Shown in pieces: positions 26,684-36,893 of a stretch of DNA of 64,000 bases. The notes under the pieces are model-generated. The model was not told the DNA's origin. It was given only the letters and a program-made list of their open reading frames with translations, and did no database searches. Source of the stretch: Taxawa tesnikishii (nom. ined.). Lineage: Eukaryota; Ascomycota; Dothideomycetes; Dothideales. The position numbers and the translations under genes are program-made. Position 1 is the first letter of the stretch. Each line of letters opens with the position of its first letter. The DNA is taken from positions 744,001-808,000 of the forward strand of contig JAPDRO010000014.1 of assembly GCA_030247885.1 (NCBI GenBank), written 5' to 3'.

Positions 26684-29490
26684 TCTTAAAATATAAAGAC
26701 TTAGTATAAATCTTATAGTAGATATATAGTTAAGCGTAGTAGAGAAGAGTAGCTACTTTTTACTAAGGCTAAGTCGAAGTTTAATTTACTTTATATTACC
26801 TTAACTTACGAATCTACGAATCTAAAAAATGGGATTTTATAACGTTATTATAAGTTAATTATACTTATAAAGATAGAGTTTAAGGCTTACTATAATTACC
26901 GACTTATCTTTTATATTAATAGCGTATTAAATACTACCTTTAAGGACTTTTAAATAAACTAGTATAAGTATACTAATACTACTATTATAAAGGATACTAC
27001 TTTACTTAATAAAATAGAGCCTAAGCCCTTTTATTACTATAAATATATAGTTATTATTACCTTAATAATAACTATATATCCTTTAAGTACTATAATAAAT
27101 ACTATTAACGCGCTAAATAATTAAGAAAGATAATAGAGTATTATTAACTACGTACGATTTAATGAAGCTACTAAATATAAAGCTTACTTTATTATAATAG
27201 TAAATATTTATTCTTTCTAGCTAAATAGACTATTTCTAAAACTAGTACTAGCTTTAGTATTAGTCTTACTACCTTAATTACCTTAGTTACCTTAGTTACT
27301 TTAGTTATCCTTTAGTAACTTTATTACTTCTTTTAATACTCCTTTAATATAGCTAAATTAGTAGCGTAAGAAAAAGTAAAAGAAAAAAAGGAAGTTAATA
27401 AGAAATTAAAGAAGTAATTAAAGTAATATTATAGTAAGTAAGGTTCTTTTTAATAGGAAATCTAAAAGTACTATAGTTATAATAATAGCTAGTATTACTA
27501 CTAGCCTTATATTATAGCCTATTTCTATTATCTTAATTTATTTACTAGTTAAGATAAGTACTTTATTATCTCGTTATAAATAAGTAACTACTAGAAAAGG
27601 GTAATTAATAATAATATAAGTAATATAATAAAGAAGCCTTTAAAGACTATTATTATAAATATCCTAAAGGATTATAAACGAATACTTAATAAGACTATAA
27701 AGAGTAAGTAAAAGGGTTAATAGTAGTAGTTATAAAATAGTAGTTTATTAGTTATATATAATATTACTAAATAAAATAGCTAGTAACTACCTTAATAAGT
27801 ACCCTAATTAAGTCCTTAATTTTCTTTTTTAATAGACCTTTCTAGCTAGTTAATAATACTTTTATACTACTTAGAACTTTTAGTAAATAATTCCCTATTA
27901 GTTACTACTATAAATCCTTTATAATTATAACTTTTCTTTAACTAGTTAATATTATAAGTTACTTTAACTATATAATAAAAGCTAAAGGACTATTATAACT
28001 TACTAAAAGAAGGTTTTTAGACCTTAAAACTAATAAGGAGAAACTAAGATAATAAGCTAAAGAAGATTATTAAGGAATATAATATTCGTCGTATTATTCT
28101 TAATTACTTACTAGTCTATATATAGAGCTTAAGCTACTATATTTCTATAAGTAACGATAGTAGCGCTAATAGTAGTAAGAAGGCTTTAAATAGTACTAGT
28201 AGCTAAGATAGTAATAGTAGTAAAAAGGAAAATAAGGACGAGGTAATAGTATATAATATTTAAAGATAAAGATAAAAATAAAGATAAGAATAAAACGAGT
28301 CGAAAGACGAGTTAATAATACGTAATATCTTATAGCGTTTTAATAGTAATTTTAAACTTATATATAACTCTTTTTAAATAACTCTTTAAAGTCTACCTTT
28401 TCGTTCCTTTAAAAGTAATTATAAGCGTCCTTAAGGAACCTTTTAAACTACTCTTTATAGTACTCTTTACTATAAATTAAATATAGCGCTTAATTACGCT
28501 ATAGTTACTACTTTAATAAATAAAAGGTTAACTTAATAAAGTTATAGTTTAATAAGTAAGGTAGTAGAAACTTTACTTTAACGCTAAACTAACTATAAAG
28601 TACTTTTACCTTTATTAACTAATAAGTTTTATAATTATCTATTACTATGTACTTTTTAGATCCTTATAACTATAGTAATATATACTACTTTAACTAGTAA
28701 AGGAATATCTCGGCTATAATAAAGCCTTTAATAACTAGAGTAATACCTTTTAAGTAGCTATTAATAGTAAGCGCTAATAAAATTAAATACTAAGTAATAT
28801 ACTTTAGAGTTTTAGTATTAATATATAATTAACTTCTTAGTAACTAACTATTACGCTTATATAGCGTTTTTTGCTATTATTACTCTTATCTATATATATT
28901 AATTAGTCTTCCTTTACGCCTTATAATTACTTATTAAAAATAGTATATTAGACTAGATTATACTAAGTAGTTATACGTTACTATACCTTATTAATAAGGT
29001 CTAATCTTACGAGCATATAAGATATTATAAGCCTTAATATCTAGATATTAAAATGTATAGTTAACTCTTATATTATCTTATTTTAATAAGTATTTTACTT
29101 TATATTATCCTTTTTAAAGAGTAGTTATATAATATAATCTTTTATCTTCGAAGTAATAACTAGTAGTCTTCTACCCTTTAATAGTATAGTTAGAAGTCTT
29201 ATAATACTTTTATATATATTAAAGTTTTCCTTTTTATAATAAAATACTATCTTTAAACTTTTACTTTTAATTAACGCTATAATTCGACTTTTTCAAACTA
29301 GCTATCCTTAAAATACTCTTATAGTTATACCTTATCGTAAGGGGTAAAGAAAACTATAGTAATTACTAGTAAATAGTTATCTTAGCTAGTTATAACTTAT
29401 AATAGTTATATTAAATACTTATATATTATAAAAGGCTATAAAACTCGTATAACTCGGTAGATTTACTCGCTAACGTTAAAAGAGCTTAGA
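26684..29490. other. AT-rich RIP-mutated sequence up to the first island
   Basis: No nameable gene. A plus-strand patch around 27,230-27,420 reads Leu/Pro-rich and then Lys-rich, which looks like former coding sequence. The stretch 28,300-29,450 has nothing recognisable. The AT-rich composition ends sharply near 29,490, where CA and TG become common again. Confidence 0.5.
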
Positions 29491-30474
29491 GACACTATAT
29501 TTGGAAGGTATTACTCTATGGTTGAAGGGCTATATCTTGAAAAACAATGAAAATAGGCATCAACCGGGCCAAAAACGCGATTTTGGCGGGGCGGACAGCG
29601 GATTCTCCCGCTCGAGACCCGGACCTTTTGAACGCGAGAATATCTCGGAAGGATACCGAGACTTTTGACGAGTCACTATACCATAGAGCATACAAAGTCA
29701 CCTAGACATTACGAAGATTTCCTCCTGGATATGCAGACATAAGTAGGAGCGCAAACCATAATTTTGACGTGTAATCACTAGGTCACAATGTTGCTGCCTA
29801 ATTTGACGTAGTTTTGGCCGGCGCTAAGATGCCGCAAACATGGACTGCGGAAGCGGTGTGCATGCGGCACGCTACATCTAAGACAGCGGCACTATACATA
29901 CTATAGAGAGCAATTCCCAAAACTGATGATACGGAACTGCTAGAACCGGTATCAGTACATGTAATTATTAGCTGGATCTTGCATGACCTGCGTTCAGTGC
30001 TGTGCGCTGGCTGATCACAGTTCTCCCCTCATCCGTGTGAGTAAAAATAGACTACCAGGCGGCAGGCATGAGCGCCCCAGGTATGCGCATCCCGTGGCGG
30101 AGTTGCTGGCTCACAAGGCTGCACTTTGTCAAGGAGACGTCACAAAGACATCTGCCTCATGGCCTTATGCCTGATGACTCCTTTGCATCTTGGAGACAAC
30201 TGCGTAGCCTCTGCAATAAGGCGTTTTCCATTTTGACCACCTCCCCTCTCGTGTGGCGCCAGGCAATACTTACTTCCCGCTGGAACGTGCCCATCCGCTC
30301 AATGTTTGCAACGATCTAGTACTCTGTGCGGTACTTCTGCTTAATATCCCGTGCTCCTCGGTTTTTGATATTCTTACACCACGGCCTAGTCGAAGTCATC
30401 TTTGACACCACCACCTATACTGCCGTTGCACTATACCAACGACCGCCAAAGAGCCTGCGAGCGTGGTTGTAACT
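29491..30474. other. Island edge and upstream region of the patatin gene
   Basis: Normal-composition sequence. Small open frames occur at 29,516-29,701 (minus) and 29,983-30,319 (plus), but they lack any recognised domain and overlap one another, so no gene is called. A short inverted pair (CTCTATGGT at 29,515, ACCATAGAG at 29,679) was seen. The last few hundred bases presumably hold the promoter of the patatin gene. No clear TATA box was picked out. Confidence 0.4.
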
Positions 30475-31503
30475 ATGGCTATGCGCTGGCTCCGCCCAGC
30501 TCGGATCTTGAGTCTAGATGGGGGTGGTGTGCGAGGCCTCTCAGCTCTAATGATCCTCGAGAAGCTTATGGACAAAATCGCGGACGACGAAGGACTACCG
30601 GTCGGTAGTTTGAAACCTCGAGACTATTTCGACCTTATATGTGGCACGAGTACTGGAGGCTTGATCGCAATCCTGCTTGGCCGTCTTGGTCTGACAGCTC
30701 GACAAGCCATCGACAAATACGTCGAATTATCCAAAAGCATATTCGCCAAAGATCGGTCAATTGGACTCGGCGCTTTTCGCGTGTCCAAAGGCGGCGAAGA
30801 AAGGTTTGACGAGAAGGTACTGGAACAGGCAATCAAGGATGTTGCGAGCGAATACGGAGATTCGCCGTATGCACGCATGTTTGATGGATTAACTGATCCC
30901 GCTTCGCGGGAATGTCACGTCTTCGTTGTCGCCGTCATCGCCGAGGCCGCCAACAACGAACAACCTCATCTGTTCACAACCTACGATCGGAATGACGATA
31001 CGAAGATCTGGGAAGCAGGAAGAGCTACAAGCGCTGCACCTGTCTTCTTCAAAGCGATGAAAGTAGGAAACCCTGCTGTACGGTACATTGATGCGGGTCT
31101 TGGCCACAACAATCCGGCGGACGTTGGTCTGGAAGAATTCCATAGACTGTGGCCTGGCCGAAAACTGGGGCTTTTCCTCTCACTGGGCACCGGCAAAGAA
31201 ACTCAGGCCGTAGTAAGGAAAGGAGGCTCATGGGCTGGTTTCCGTAACCAGAAGCAGCTGATCGAGGTCCTTGCGAAGCTAGCAACTTCAGCGAATCGAG
31301 TTCACGGCACGGTATATAAGAAGATCCAAAGAGAGTATGGACCTGAACCATACTTCCGCTTCAACGTGGATCAGGGTTTGTCGGAAATCGGGCTTCAAGA
31401 ATGGAAAAAGGAGGGGAACTCGCCGGCTGCACAACAGCCTACCTTGACGGGGCAGAGGTCAATGACCGAAGACTCAAGTGTGCAGAACGTCTTCGAACCC
31501 TGA
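30475..31503 (+). CDS. Patatin-like phospholipase
   Basis: Patatin-fold proteins are serine hydrolases that release fatty acids from phospholipids and other acyl lipids with a Ser-Asp dyad. From ATG 30,475 the frame gives 342 residues: oxyanion-hole motif DGGGVRGL (residues 15-22), nucleophile elbow GTSTGG with Ser59, and the second catalytic residue in IDAGLGHNNP (Asp206), where DGG or DGA is more usual. No signal peptide or membrane segment is seen, so it is probably cytosolic. ATG 30,481 is equally possible, and the frame is open further upstream, so an earlier exon cannot be excluded. The reading is convincing to about residue 310 (EWKKEG). After that the expected family-like text moves to another frame (see the next entry), so the last 30 or so residues here are probably not the true C-terminus. 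Fungal patatin domains also occur at the front of NLR-type receptors, but no NACHT or NB-ARC domain follows here. Confidence 0.85.
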   Translation: MAMRWLRPARILSLDGGGVRGLSALMILEKLMDKIADDEGLPVGSLKPRDYFDLICGTSTGGLIAILLGRLGLTARQAIDKYVELSKSIFAKDRSIGLGAFRVSKGGEERFDEKVLEQAIKDVASEYGDSPYARMFDGLTDPASRECHVFVVAVIAEAANNEQPHLFTTYDRNDDTKIWEAGRATSAAPVFFKAMKVGNPAVRYIDAGLGHNNPADVGLEEFHRLWPGRKLGLFLSLGTGKETQAVVRKGGSWAGFRNQKQLIEVLAKLATSANRVHGTVYKKIQREYGPEPYFRFNVDQGLSEIGLQEWKKEGNSPAAQQPTLTGQRSMTEDSSVQNVFEP

Positions 31504-32230
31504 CCACGGCAACCAGACCTTTCCAACTTGCCGCCAATGCGTTCAAGGTTGGCAGCGTGGGCGACATGGACAATGAATTCCCTGGCATGCAATACTGGTA
31601 CGAAGAAACAGCCACTGATTCGGGATACCCAGAAGGCGTCACTGTCGACCCTCAATTCCAAAATCCCCGAGTACGGCCCATCGAGGGCAGAATTCTCAGT
31701 CTCCGCCGGGTGTGTAACCTCCTGCTACGTGGTCAAGCTCACGACATACCTCACGGCCATTATCGCATTACATGGATTACGTGGATTTGGGCTCAAGGCG
31801 GCGCTGCCCATCATGGCATTGGAGATATGTCTCTCCCCGTGGTATCAACACCGTGACCGCACGTAAATTCCCTTCCATCATCGCTGGTTGCAATGCGCCT
31901 GAGAAAGACTCCGGCTACTTCTATCCGCACAATATCCTCTTCAGTGCTGGCCGGGCGAAGAATCCTTATACTTTCATGGACACTCGTGTCGATGTCGGTG
32001 TGACACCTCTTGCTGTTGCCGAGCTCCTAGAGCCCGGGTACAGAGAATACAAGCTTGAGGGAGGCGATTGGAACACTCTAAGAAACACCGGCTGGTGCGA
32101 GCTAGGCAGCACAGTTGTTGAGGTCGGGCTTGACGGACACTTGGCGTTCGTGATATGCAAAAGCTTTGAGAGGAAGTGGATTGGTGGATTCGCGTTCGGC
32201 GGCGTTCGGCTTACTCCTCTCGCTCAGTGA
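31401..32230 (+). pseudogene. Displaced C-terminal part of the patatin gene, possibly PP2-like
   Basis: From 31,404 the frame one base back carries TTAYLDGAEVNDRRLKCAERL, which is the usual end of a fungal patatin domain, so a single base seems to be missing around the purine run at 31,404-31,416. This frame continues to about 31,850. A third frame then runs to the stop at 32,230 (ending GGVRLTPLAQ). That last part has YKLEGGDWNTLRNTGWCELG and a following FERKWIGGFAFGGVRL. This resembles the end of phloem-protein-2-like (PP2) lectin domains, in which a Trp-rich strand leads to a GI-x-L/I-x-P-type ending. An intron between 31,700 and 31,860 is possible, but no good splice pair was found. Either the gene is decaying or the sequence has indel errors. 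The PP2 idea is an inference. Confidence 0.4.
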
Positions 32231-33966
32231 ACGGCTCAAAGTTTAGGGAGCACATAATGCACGCATCGTTTTTGGGGCATGGGTTCAACAAGGAGTCATG
32301 GCGACATGAGTATCATGTCTCTCCTAGGTGATTCTTCTTTGTCGAGGGTGTTTTGCCATCATGTTGGTGTACAGTGGATTTTCCGTTAGTATTCAGCGCA
32401 CTCTGTTTGCACTAATTGGGAACTCGAAATCCTTCATCAAGTGAAGGATGTTGTTTACCTGAAGCATTGGAATCAAAGCGTATGGTGGCTTCGCCTTCTG
32501 CGGGGATGGCGGATCGCGCCAACTCTAGAGATGCGGGGAGGTGATCAGCATCGGTCTTGGCACCCCAGCTGCGGGTGGTATAGGCTAAAAGACAAGGGTG
32601 ACCAGGAGAGGGCTGAGGAAAGTGAGCGGCCCTGGGGCCTCGGAAAAAGTTGATCTCGAGGAACCAGTAAAGTTTATCTCATTGGACAAGGCCAGCGAAA
32701 ATGCGATGATTGGAAAGATCCCAGCTGCTATAGAGGCGGAGGGGCAGTTGGAGGTGGCACTTGCACGTGTGTGCGATCAAGAACAGATTGGTACTGCGCC
32801 ATAGTGTATCTTGTGCGACGCTGCTGCCTTATTACAGATCTCCACACTTGACATATAAGAAGCCACCCCGCTGACTAGCGCGTAGGGGAGTCCTGCCAAT
32901 GCAAGTAGGCACTCACTCACTCACTCACACGCTGACGAGTAATCAGAGTGAGCGCACGAATCTTCTTGAAGCGGAGAAGGCCGCGCCAACGACCACGTAA
33001 GAGTCCGATTGAAGAAGTACTCGAAGATGAGGAAGAGAAATGCCCGGAAACATATGTGGTGACTCAGACTTTGATTGTATTGTTGTTGCAACTCGAAAGT
33101 AGTAGCTAAAGGGGAGGTCGGCGTTGGCGTGCCTCGCTTCCCTACCTGTCTCGCTCCCCTGCGATTTACGTTAGTTGGAAGATTCATGCTCAGCTCGTGT
33201 ATTAGATTTGATGAGATGATTGGTCTCGATGCAAGTGTGCGGATTAGAGGCAAATTACTTCTGTTGTCTGAGATACGCCACGATACTCTCTATTTACGAT
33301 TGCCAGTCCATACTGTTCCTTCGGGCTGTCCAACATGTTGCACCTGCTGCTGCTATGCAAGTACAACTAACCGCAATTCCAGAGTCAGGACTCGGCAACG
33401 CATACACTTCCTCCCGCGTCAAGCTCCTCCAGATCTCTTCACATATCGACGTACACATGATTCGCTGTCATCGGGGGTATGACCTTCTCCGTTATCTATG
33501 TTCCAGAAGTTTTCTCATAGGACATGTTGAGCGCTTACTCCCTGCGGCTTTCGTGTCTGCCGCAAGGGTGGTTCGCTAGTGACTCAAAACACTGTTCGGC
33601 TAGACAGGACAGCCTGAGTGCCACAACCATTTCGGAGCCCTGTCAGGCGTCCTAAGCAGTAAGATCGGTACTTAGACCTCCGTAAAAGTGCGGTCCGGTT
33701 ACGGAAGTATCGTGCTCGACCGGTAGGGCTTCGTTTGAACGGTGCAATAACTAGTCCTCTCTCTACCATGACCTAAAACATAGAGATCGTCAGTTTTTTC
33801 TGCTCTCTGACTGCGATTCCAGACAGGCTTACGTCCGAGTTGGCGGTTGTATTCCCCGATCCTCAGTGTTGGAGGCGTGTGGCATGGACAGGCACGGCGG
33901 TAGGTGGGCATGAAAACGCGAACATCGAAGTTCTTAATGATGATTCGAGGATGATCATGTGCTGCT
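32231..33966. other. Intergenic region between the patatin and nuclease-like genes
   Basis: Normal-composition sequence with several overlapping small frames (for example 32,441-32,804 and 33,075-33,579 plus), none with a recognised domain or a consistent codon pattern. A short ACTC microsatellite lies at 32,911-32,928. The two flanking genes converge here, so their 3' ends and terminators should lie at the edges. No tRNA was recognised. Confidence 0.45.
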
Positions 33967-35597
33967 TCACTCTAGCAAGGTATCATGGCTACTTGGAGAA
34001 GCTGTCATTGGCTGGAGATCCGGCCGTTGTAGACTCATCCGAGCAAGAGAAGGTGTTGGAGGTACAGATGCAATAGAGGAAGAAGTCGGAGCCGGGGGCG
34101 AGTAAACCGAGTCGCTTACAGACACAGCAGGAGCCGCATCCGTGGAACCAGCAAGATTTGACGCCAGCGCGTTCCCTTCAAACCAAGGTCGATACACAGT
34201 CTCTGCCCAGTCCAAGAGAAGCTGCAGTACTGTGATGATTTTCAGCACACCAACAACGCTCGTCGCGTCCCCGATGACATGTTTGGACCATATCTTCTTC
34301 CTGTTGCATCAGCAAGAAGTGTCAACAAGAATGTCTGGTTGTTTGCCTACCGTGGTTCGTGACTGATCCCTCCAGGCCAACATGAACGACCACTCGGGTC
34401 CCTGAGCTAACAGCAGCGGGAGATATGGCAGTGGGTTTCCCGCATTCCGCCCAGAGCCAGCGATCAACTCTTCCAGTCGGTTGTAGTGTGCAGCTGCCCA
34501 TATTCCCAACTGAGTCTCCGCCTCTTTCAGTCCCTCGCCAGCTCTTTTGGTTTCGATGCTTACGGCGATTGGTGTGTCGACTATAGGCTCATGCGACGTA
34601 TGATTGAAGCTTCGGAAACCATCCCTGTTAGCTGGAACGCGGTTGAAGGCCGTTCGGAGGGCGCCATCTCGCTGGAGGATGATGGCGAAATCGACCATCT
34701 TCGAGATCTCGTCATTCTCTTGAGTCCTGGGGGCAAGGCTTTTGGGAGTGATCCGTGCAATGGTGCTTGATGTTCGTCAGTGGTATGACCTTTGACCACA
34801 ACTAAAATCCTCACTCACATGTTGACGACGCCCACGGCGTTAGTGTGTTGTGACAGATCTTGAGCAAGGTCCAGGAGAGGCGCATGGACAAAGCAGTTCC
34901 ACGCTGACTCATGTTCGTGTCGTACGCGACAGGTGTTGGCATTCTTGACAATCCTCTGCATTTCGCGCATTGTAGGCTGCTGCCCAAGCTTTGCGCGAGC
35001 GTCGCCGTGATGGTAGAAAGCATTGGACGGTAAGAGGATCCGTTCGGTTGGGGGTATTTCATGCTGTGGTCCACCCCCGTTACTTGCCGTATTCAAATAG
35101 AGTGTTTAGCTCTGTACTTACACTCATTTCTGCAGGCACAGTATGGGTGCCGCTTGCATAACCTATCATCTCAACAAGCAGGTCTTTGGCCTTATCAGCT
35201 TCACGTAGCACTGTGCTCAAGTCGGAAACGATCTCAATCGGTTGTTCGAGTGTGCGCAAGACGGGCATCTTAGTTGGGCTGCGCGGTCGCTTCCTTGACT
35301 GTTTGCTGTTCGATGTCGCATCCGAGGCAACGGAGGATGCGACGGAGGAAGGAGCACTGTGTGAAGGGGAAGGAGGCAGTGCTGCTTCGCTCTCGTAGAT
35401 GGCGCGAGTTCGCTTTGGCGCCTTGGGGGTCTGCTCATTGTCGCACATGCTTTGGAATCGCTCTCTTTTCCGGCAGAACGACAACGAGCTGGTGACGTTG
35501 TGCTTTTGCGACTCCGAGGCGGTGTGTTTTCTTGGTGCAGATAGGGAGTGTTGGCAGCTTCAATCCATTGGGCAATTGCGTTGTCATCGTAGAGCAT
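33967..35597 (-). CDS. PD-(D/E)XK nuclease-like domain protein
   Basis: Four exons read on the minus strand. From ATG 35,484 they are 35,484-35,122, 35,063-34,819, 34,765-34,351 and 34,296-33,967, giving 450 residues. Introns are 58, 53 and 54 nt with donors GTAAGT, GTGAGT and GTAGGC; intron 2 has CTGAC near its AG, and intron 3 holds an in-frame TGA. Joined exons read through the family pattern: ESAWNCFVHAPLLDLA, NITIARITPKSLA, KMVDFAIIL, the acidic-x-Lys core VSIETKRAGEG, and DWAETVYRPWF near the end. This is the fungal PD-(D/E)XK family of unknown substrate, often expanded in accessory regions. The N-terminus is uncertain. A typical start (MLYDDNAIAQWIEAANT, ATG 35,597) lies upstream in another frame, so either a one-base change near 35,490 separates it or translation begins at 35,484. 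The Ser/Pro/Lys-rich segment after the start is probably disordered. Exon edges are inferred from reading alone. Confidence 0.8.
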
Positions 35598-36029
35598 TGC
35601 GCGCCTCGTGCTCGACAGCGACAGAGTTGAAGGACGATGACGGATAGACAAGGCCGTTCGTATACGAGGAGTTCTCGACTTCCGGTGTTTGGGCGCTCGA
35701 GCCCTATCCCGCGTTTCGTTGACTGGGGAAGTTTCGTGTGACCAACCGAAATTTGACCTTGGCACACAATCACGTAGCCGGAGCTGGTAAAGCCCGACGC
35801 CAAGAGACGTACTTGCCCTTTGCAATAGGTGTTGGATGAGTACATTCGTCTTAGTCTCGTCTCGTAGGGAGCACATCAGAGACGTCCTCGCGGAGTAATG
35901 TAGTCTGCAGAGTAGCGGACCAGATCTTAAAAACAGTTATTCGATACTCCTGCAACCAGACGTTTTTGTGGAGGCTCTGTTGCCTTCCCAGCTTTTCTCA
36001 CCATCTCAGCAGTATTTCGATAGATGCTA
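35598..36029. other. Upstream region of the nuclease-like gene
   Basis: Presumed promoter side of the minus-strand PD-(D/E)XK gene, up to the pogo fragment. An open minus-strand frame continues through 35,876 but shows no family signal upstream of 35,597. No regulatory motif could be supported. Confidence 0.35.
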
Positions 36030-36530
36030 TGAGCCCAATATCAACTCGCAAAGCGGCGTCGGCCTCCGAAGCTAGTGCGCGCTTTAGCGGTGCAAATACC
36101 CTAGCATCAAGCGGCTAAAGTAGATGCGAACAATGAGGCGGCAGGAAAAGTAAGTCGATTGCATTCTCCATGCAGAAGGCGATCAAATTTGCCGTCATAT
36201 GGCTGCTATGACCGTCCGTGATCAAAAGCCGCTGTGTCGTAGGGTAACTAGGCCGCGTCAAGGGCTCGAAAACAGTAGTCGGTCCCTCGTAGCCATAGCT
36301 GCTCGACGTCCGGCCACTGTTGTCAGTCGAGAACCTCCAGTCCCGTGGCGTATGCACAGATATCCATGCGGTGTTGGTGTGTTTGGCCTTGAAGATGATC
36401 AAGGGAGGCATAGCAGTCCCGGCAGCGCTTACACGCTCGATCGCCGTTATCTAACCCCTCGCCCCGTCAAGTCCAAACACCACATTGACAACCAACTCCG
36501 AAGGAGGCCAAGGAAAGAATTCATAATTGG
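36030..36530 (-). mobile_element. pogo transposase fragment
   Basis: Minus-strand fragment of a pogo-class DDE domain. It contains the run WITAIERVSAAG with the Trp now TAG (about 36,455), then MPPLIIFKAKHTNTAWI, LLITDGHSSHM (second catalytic Asp, about 36,215), and HCSHLL-stop-PLDARVF (third Asp, about 36,110). The HTH N-terminus, the first catalytic Asp and both ends are missing. It has only a couple of RIP-type stops and normal composition, unlike the copies in the AT-rich blocks. It is related to, but not the same as, the copy at 47,093-48,940. Confidence 0.85.
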
Positions 36531-36893
36531 ATCTGTACCGATGGGCCGTAGGTAGATCACTCCCTTTTGTTATGTATCCTGCTTGGCTTCCGGCACTCAC
36601 TTCCTAGTGTCACAGTCATGGCGATGCGGTAACAGTGTAGGGATCAGCTAAGACACGTTCACCGATGCAAGTAGAACCGGAGAGCGAGGTTGCGCCAAGC
36701 CTAATGTCTAGATTCTTATGTCCAGCTTTGAGCACACTATCATCGTGCGCTGCACATCTCCTTGGTCTAGGGCAGCATTGTAAGTAGTAAAGAATCGCAC
36801 GTCATCCTGAAGATCCATCCAAGATAGCAAAATCTACGATTATTAGGTCTAGTATCGTGAGAACCATCTAGTCTAGCACGTGATGTACTAGTA
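36531..36893. other. Short spacer between pogo fragment and family C element
   Basis: Normal composition sloping into AT-rich sequence. No gene, repeat or RNA was recognised. The open frame over 36,767-36,979 (minus) runs into the end of the family C element and is not a gene. Confidence 0.45.

Noticed and set aside
1-29490. Centromere or mitochondrial insert as the cause of the AT-richness
   Set aside because: CpG is preserved, CpA/TpG are lost and recognisable transposons are present, which points to RIP of repeats. No organellar genes were seen. A centromere cannot be excluded from sequence alone but nothing supports it.
29516-29701. Minus-strand gene at the island edge
   Set aside because: No domain or conservation signal can be seen, and it is short and lies at a composition boundary.
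30068-30319. Small plus-strand gene upstream of patatin
   Set aside because: It overlaps another frame, has no recognised domain and an odd Trp/Arg-rich make-up. Treated as chance.
31404-31416. Programmed -1 frameshift in the patatin gene
   Set aside because: The shift direction is right, but the site does not fit the X-XXY-YYZ slippery form in the reading frame, and other genes here have frame changes in both directions at similar runs. A missing base is simpler.
33075-33579. Overlapping frames between the two island genes
   Set aside because: Frames on both strands are open together, with no domain and no plausible splice structure. Probably intergenic.
34486-34770. Plus-strand frame inside the nuclease-like gene
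   Set aside because: Shadow of the minus-strand exons, which show the family motifs.
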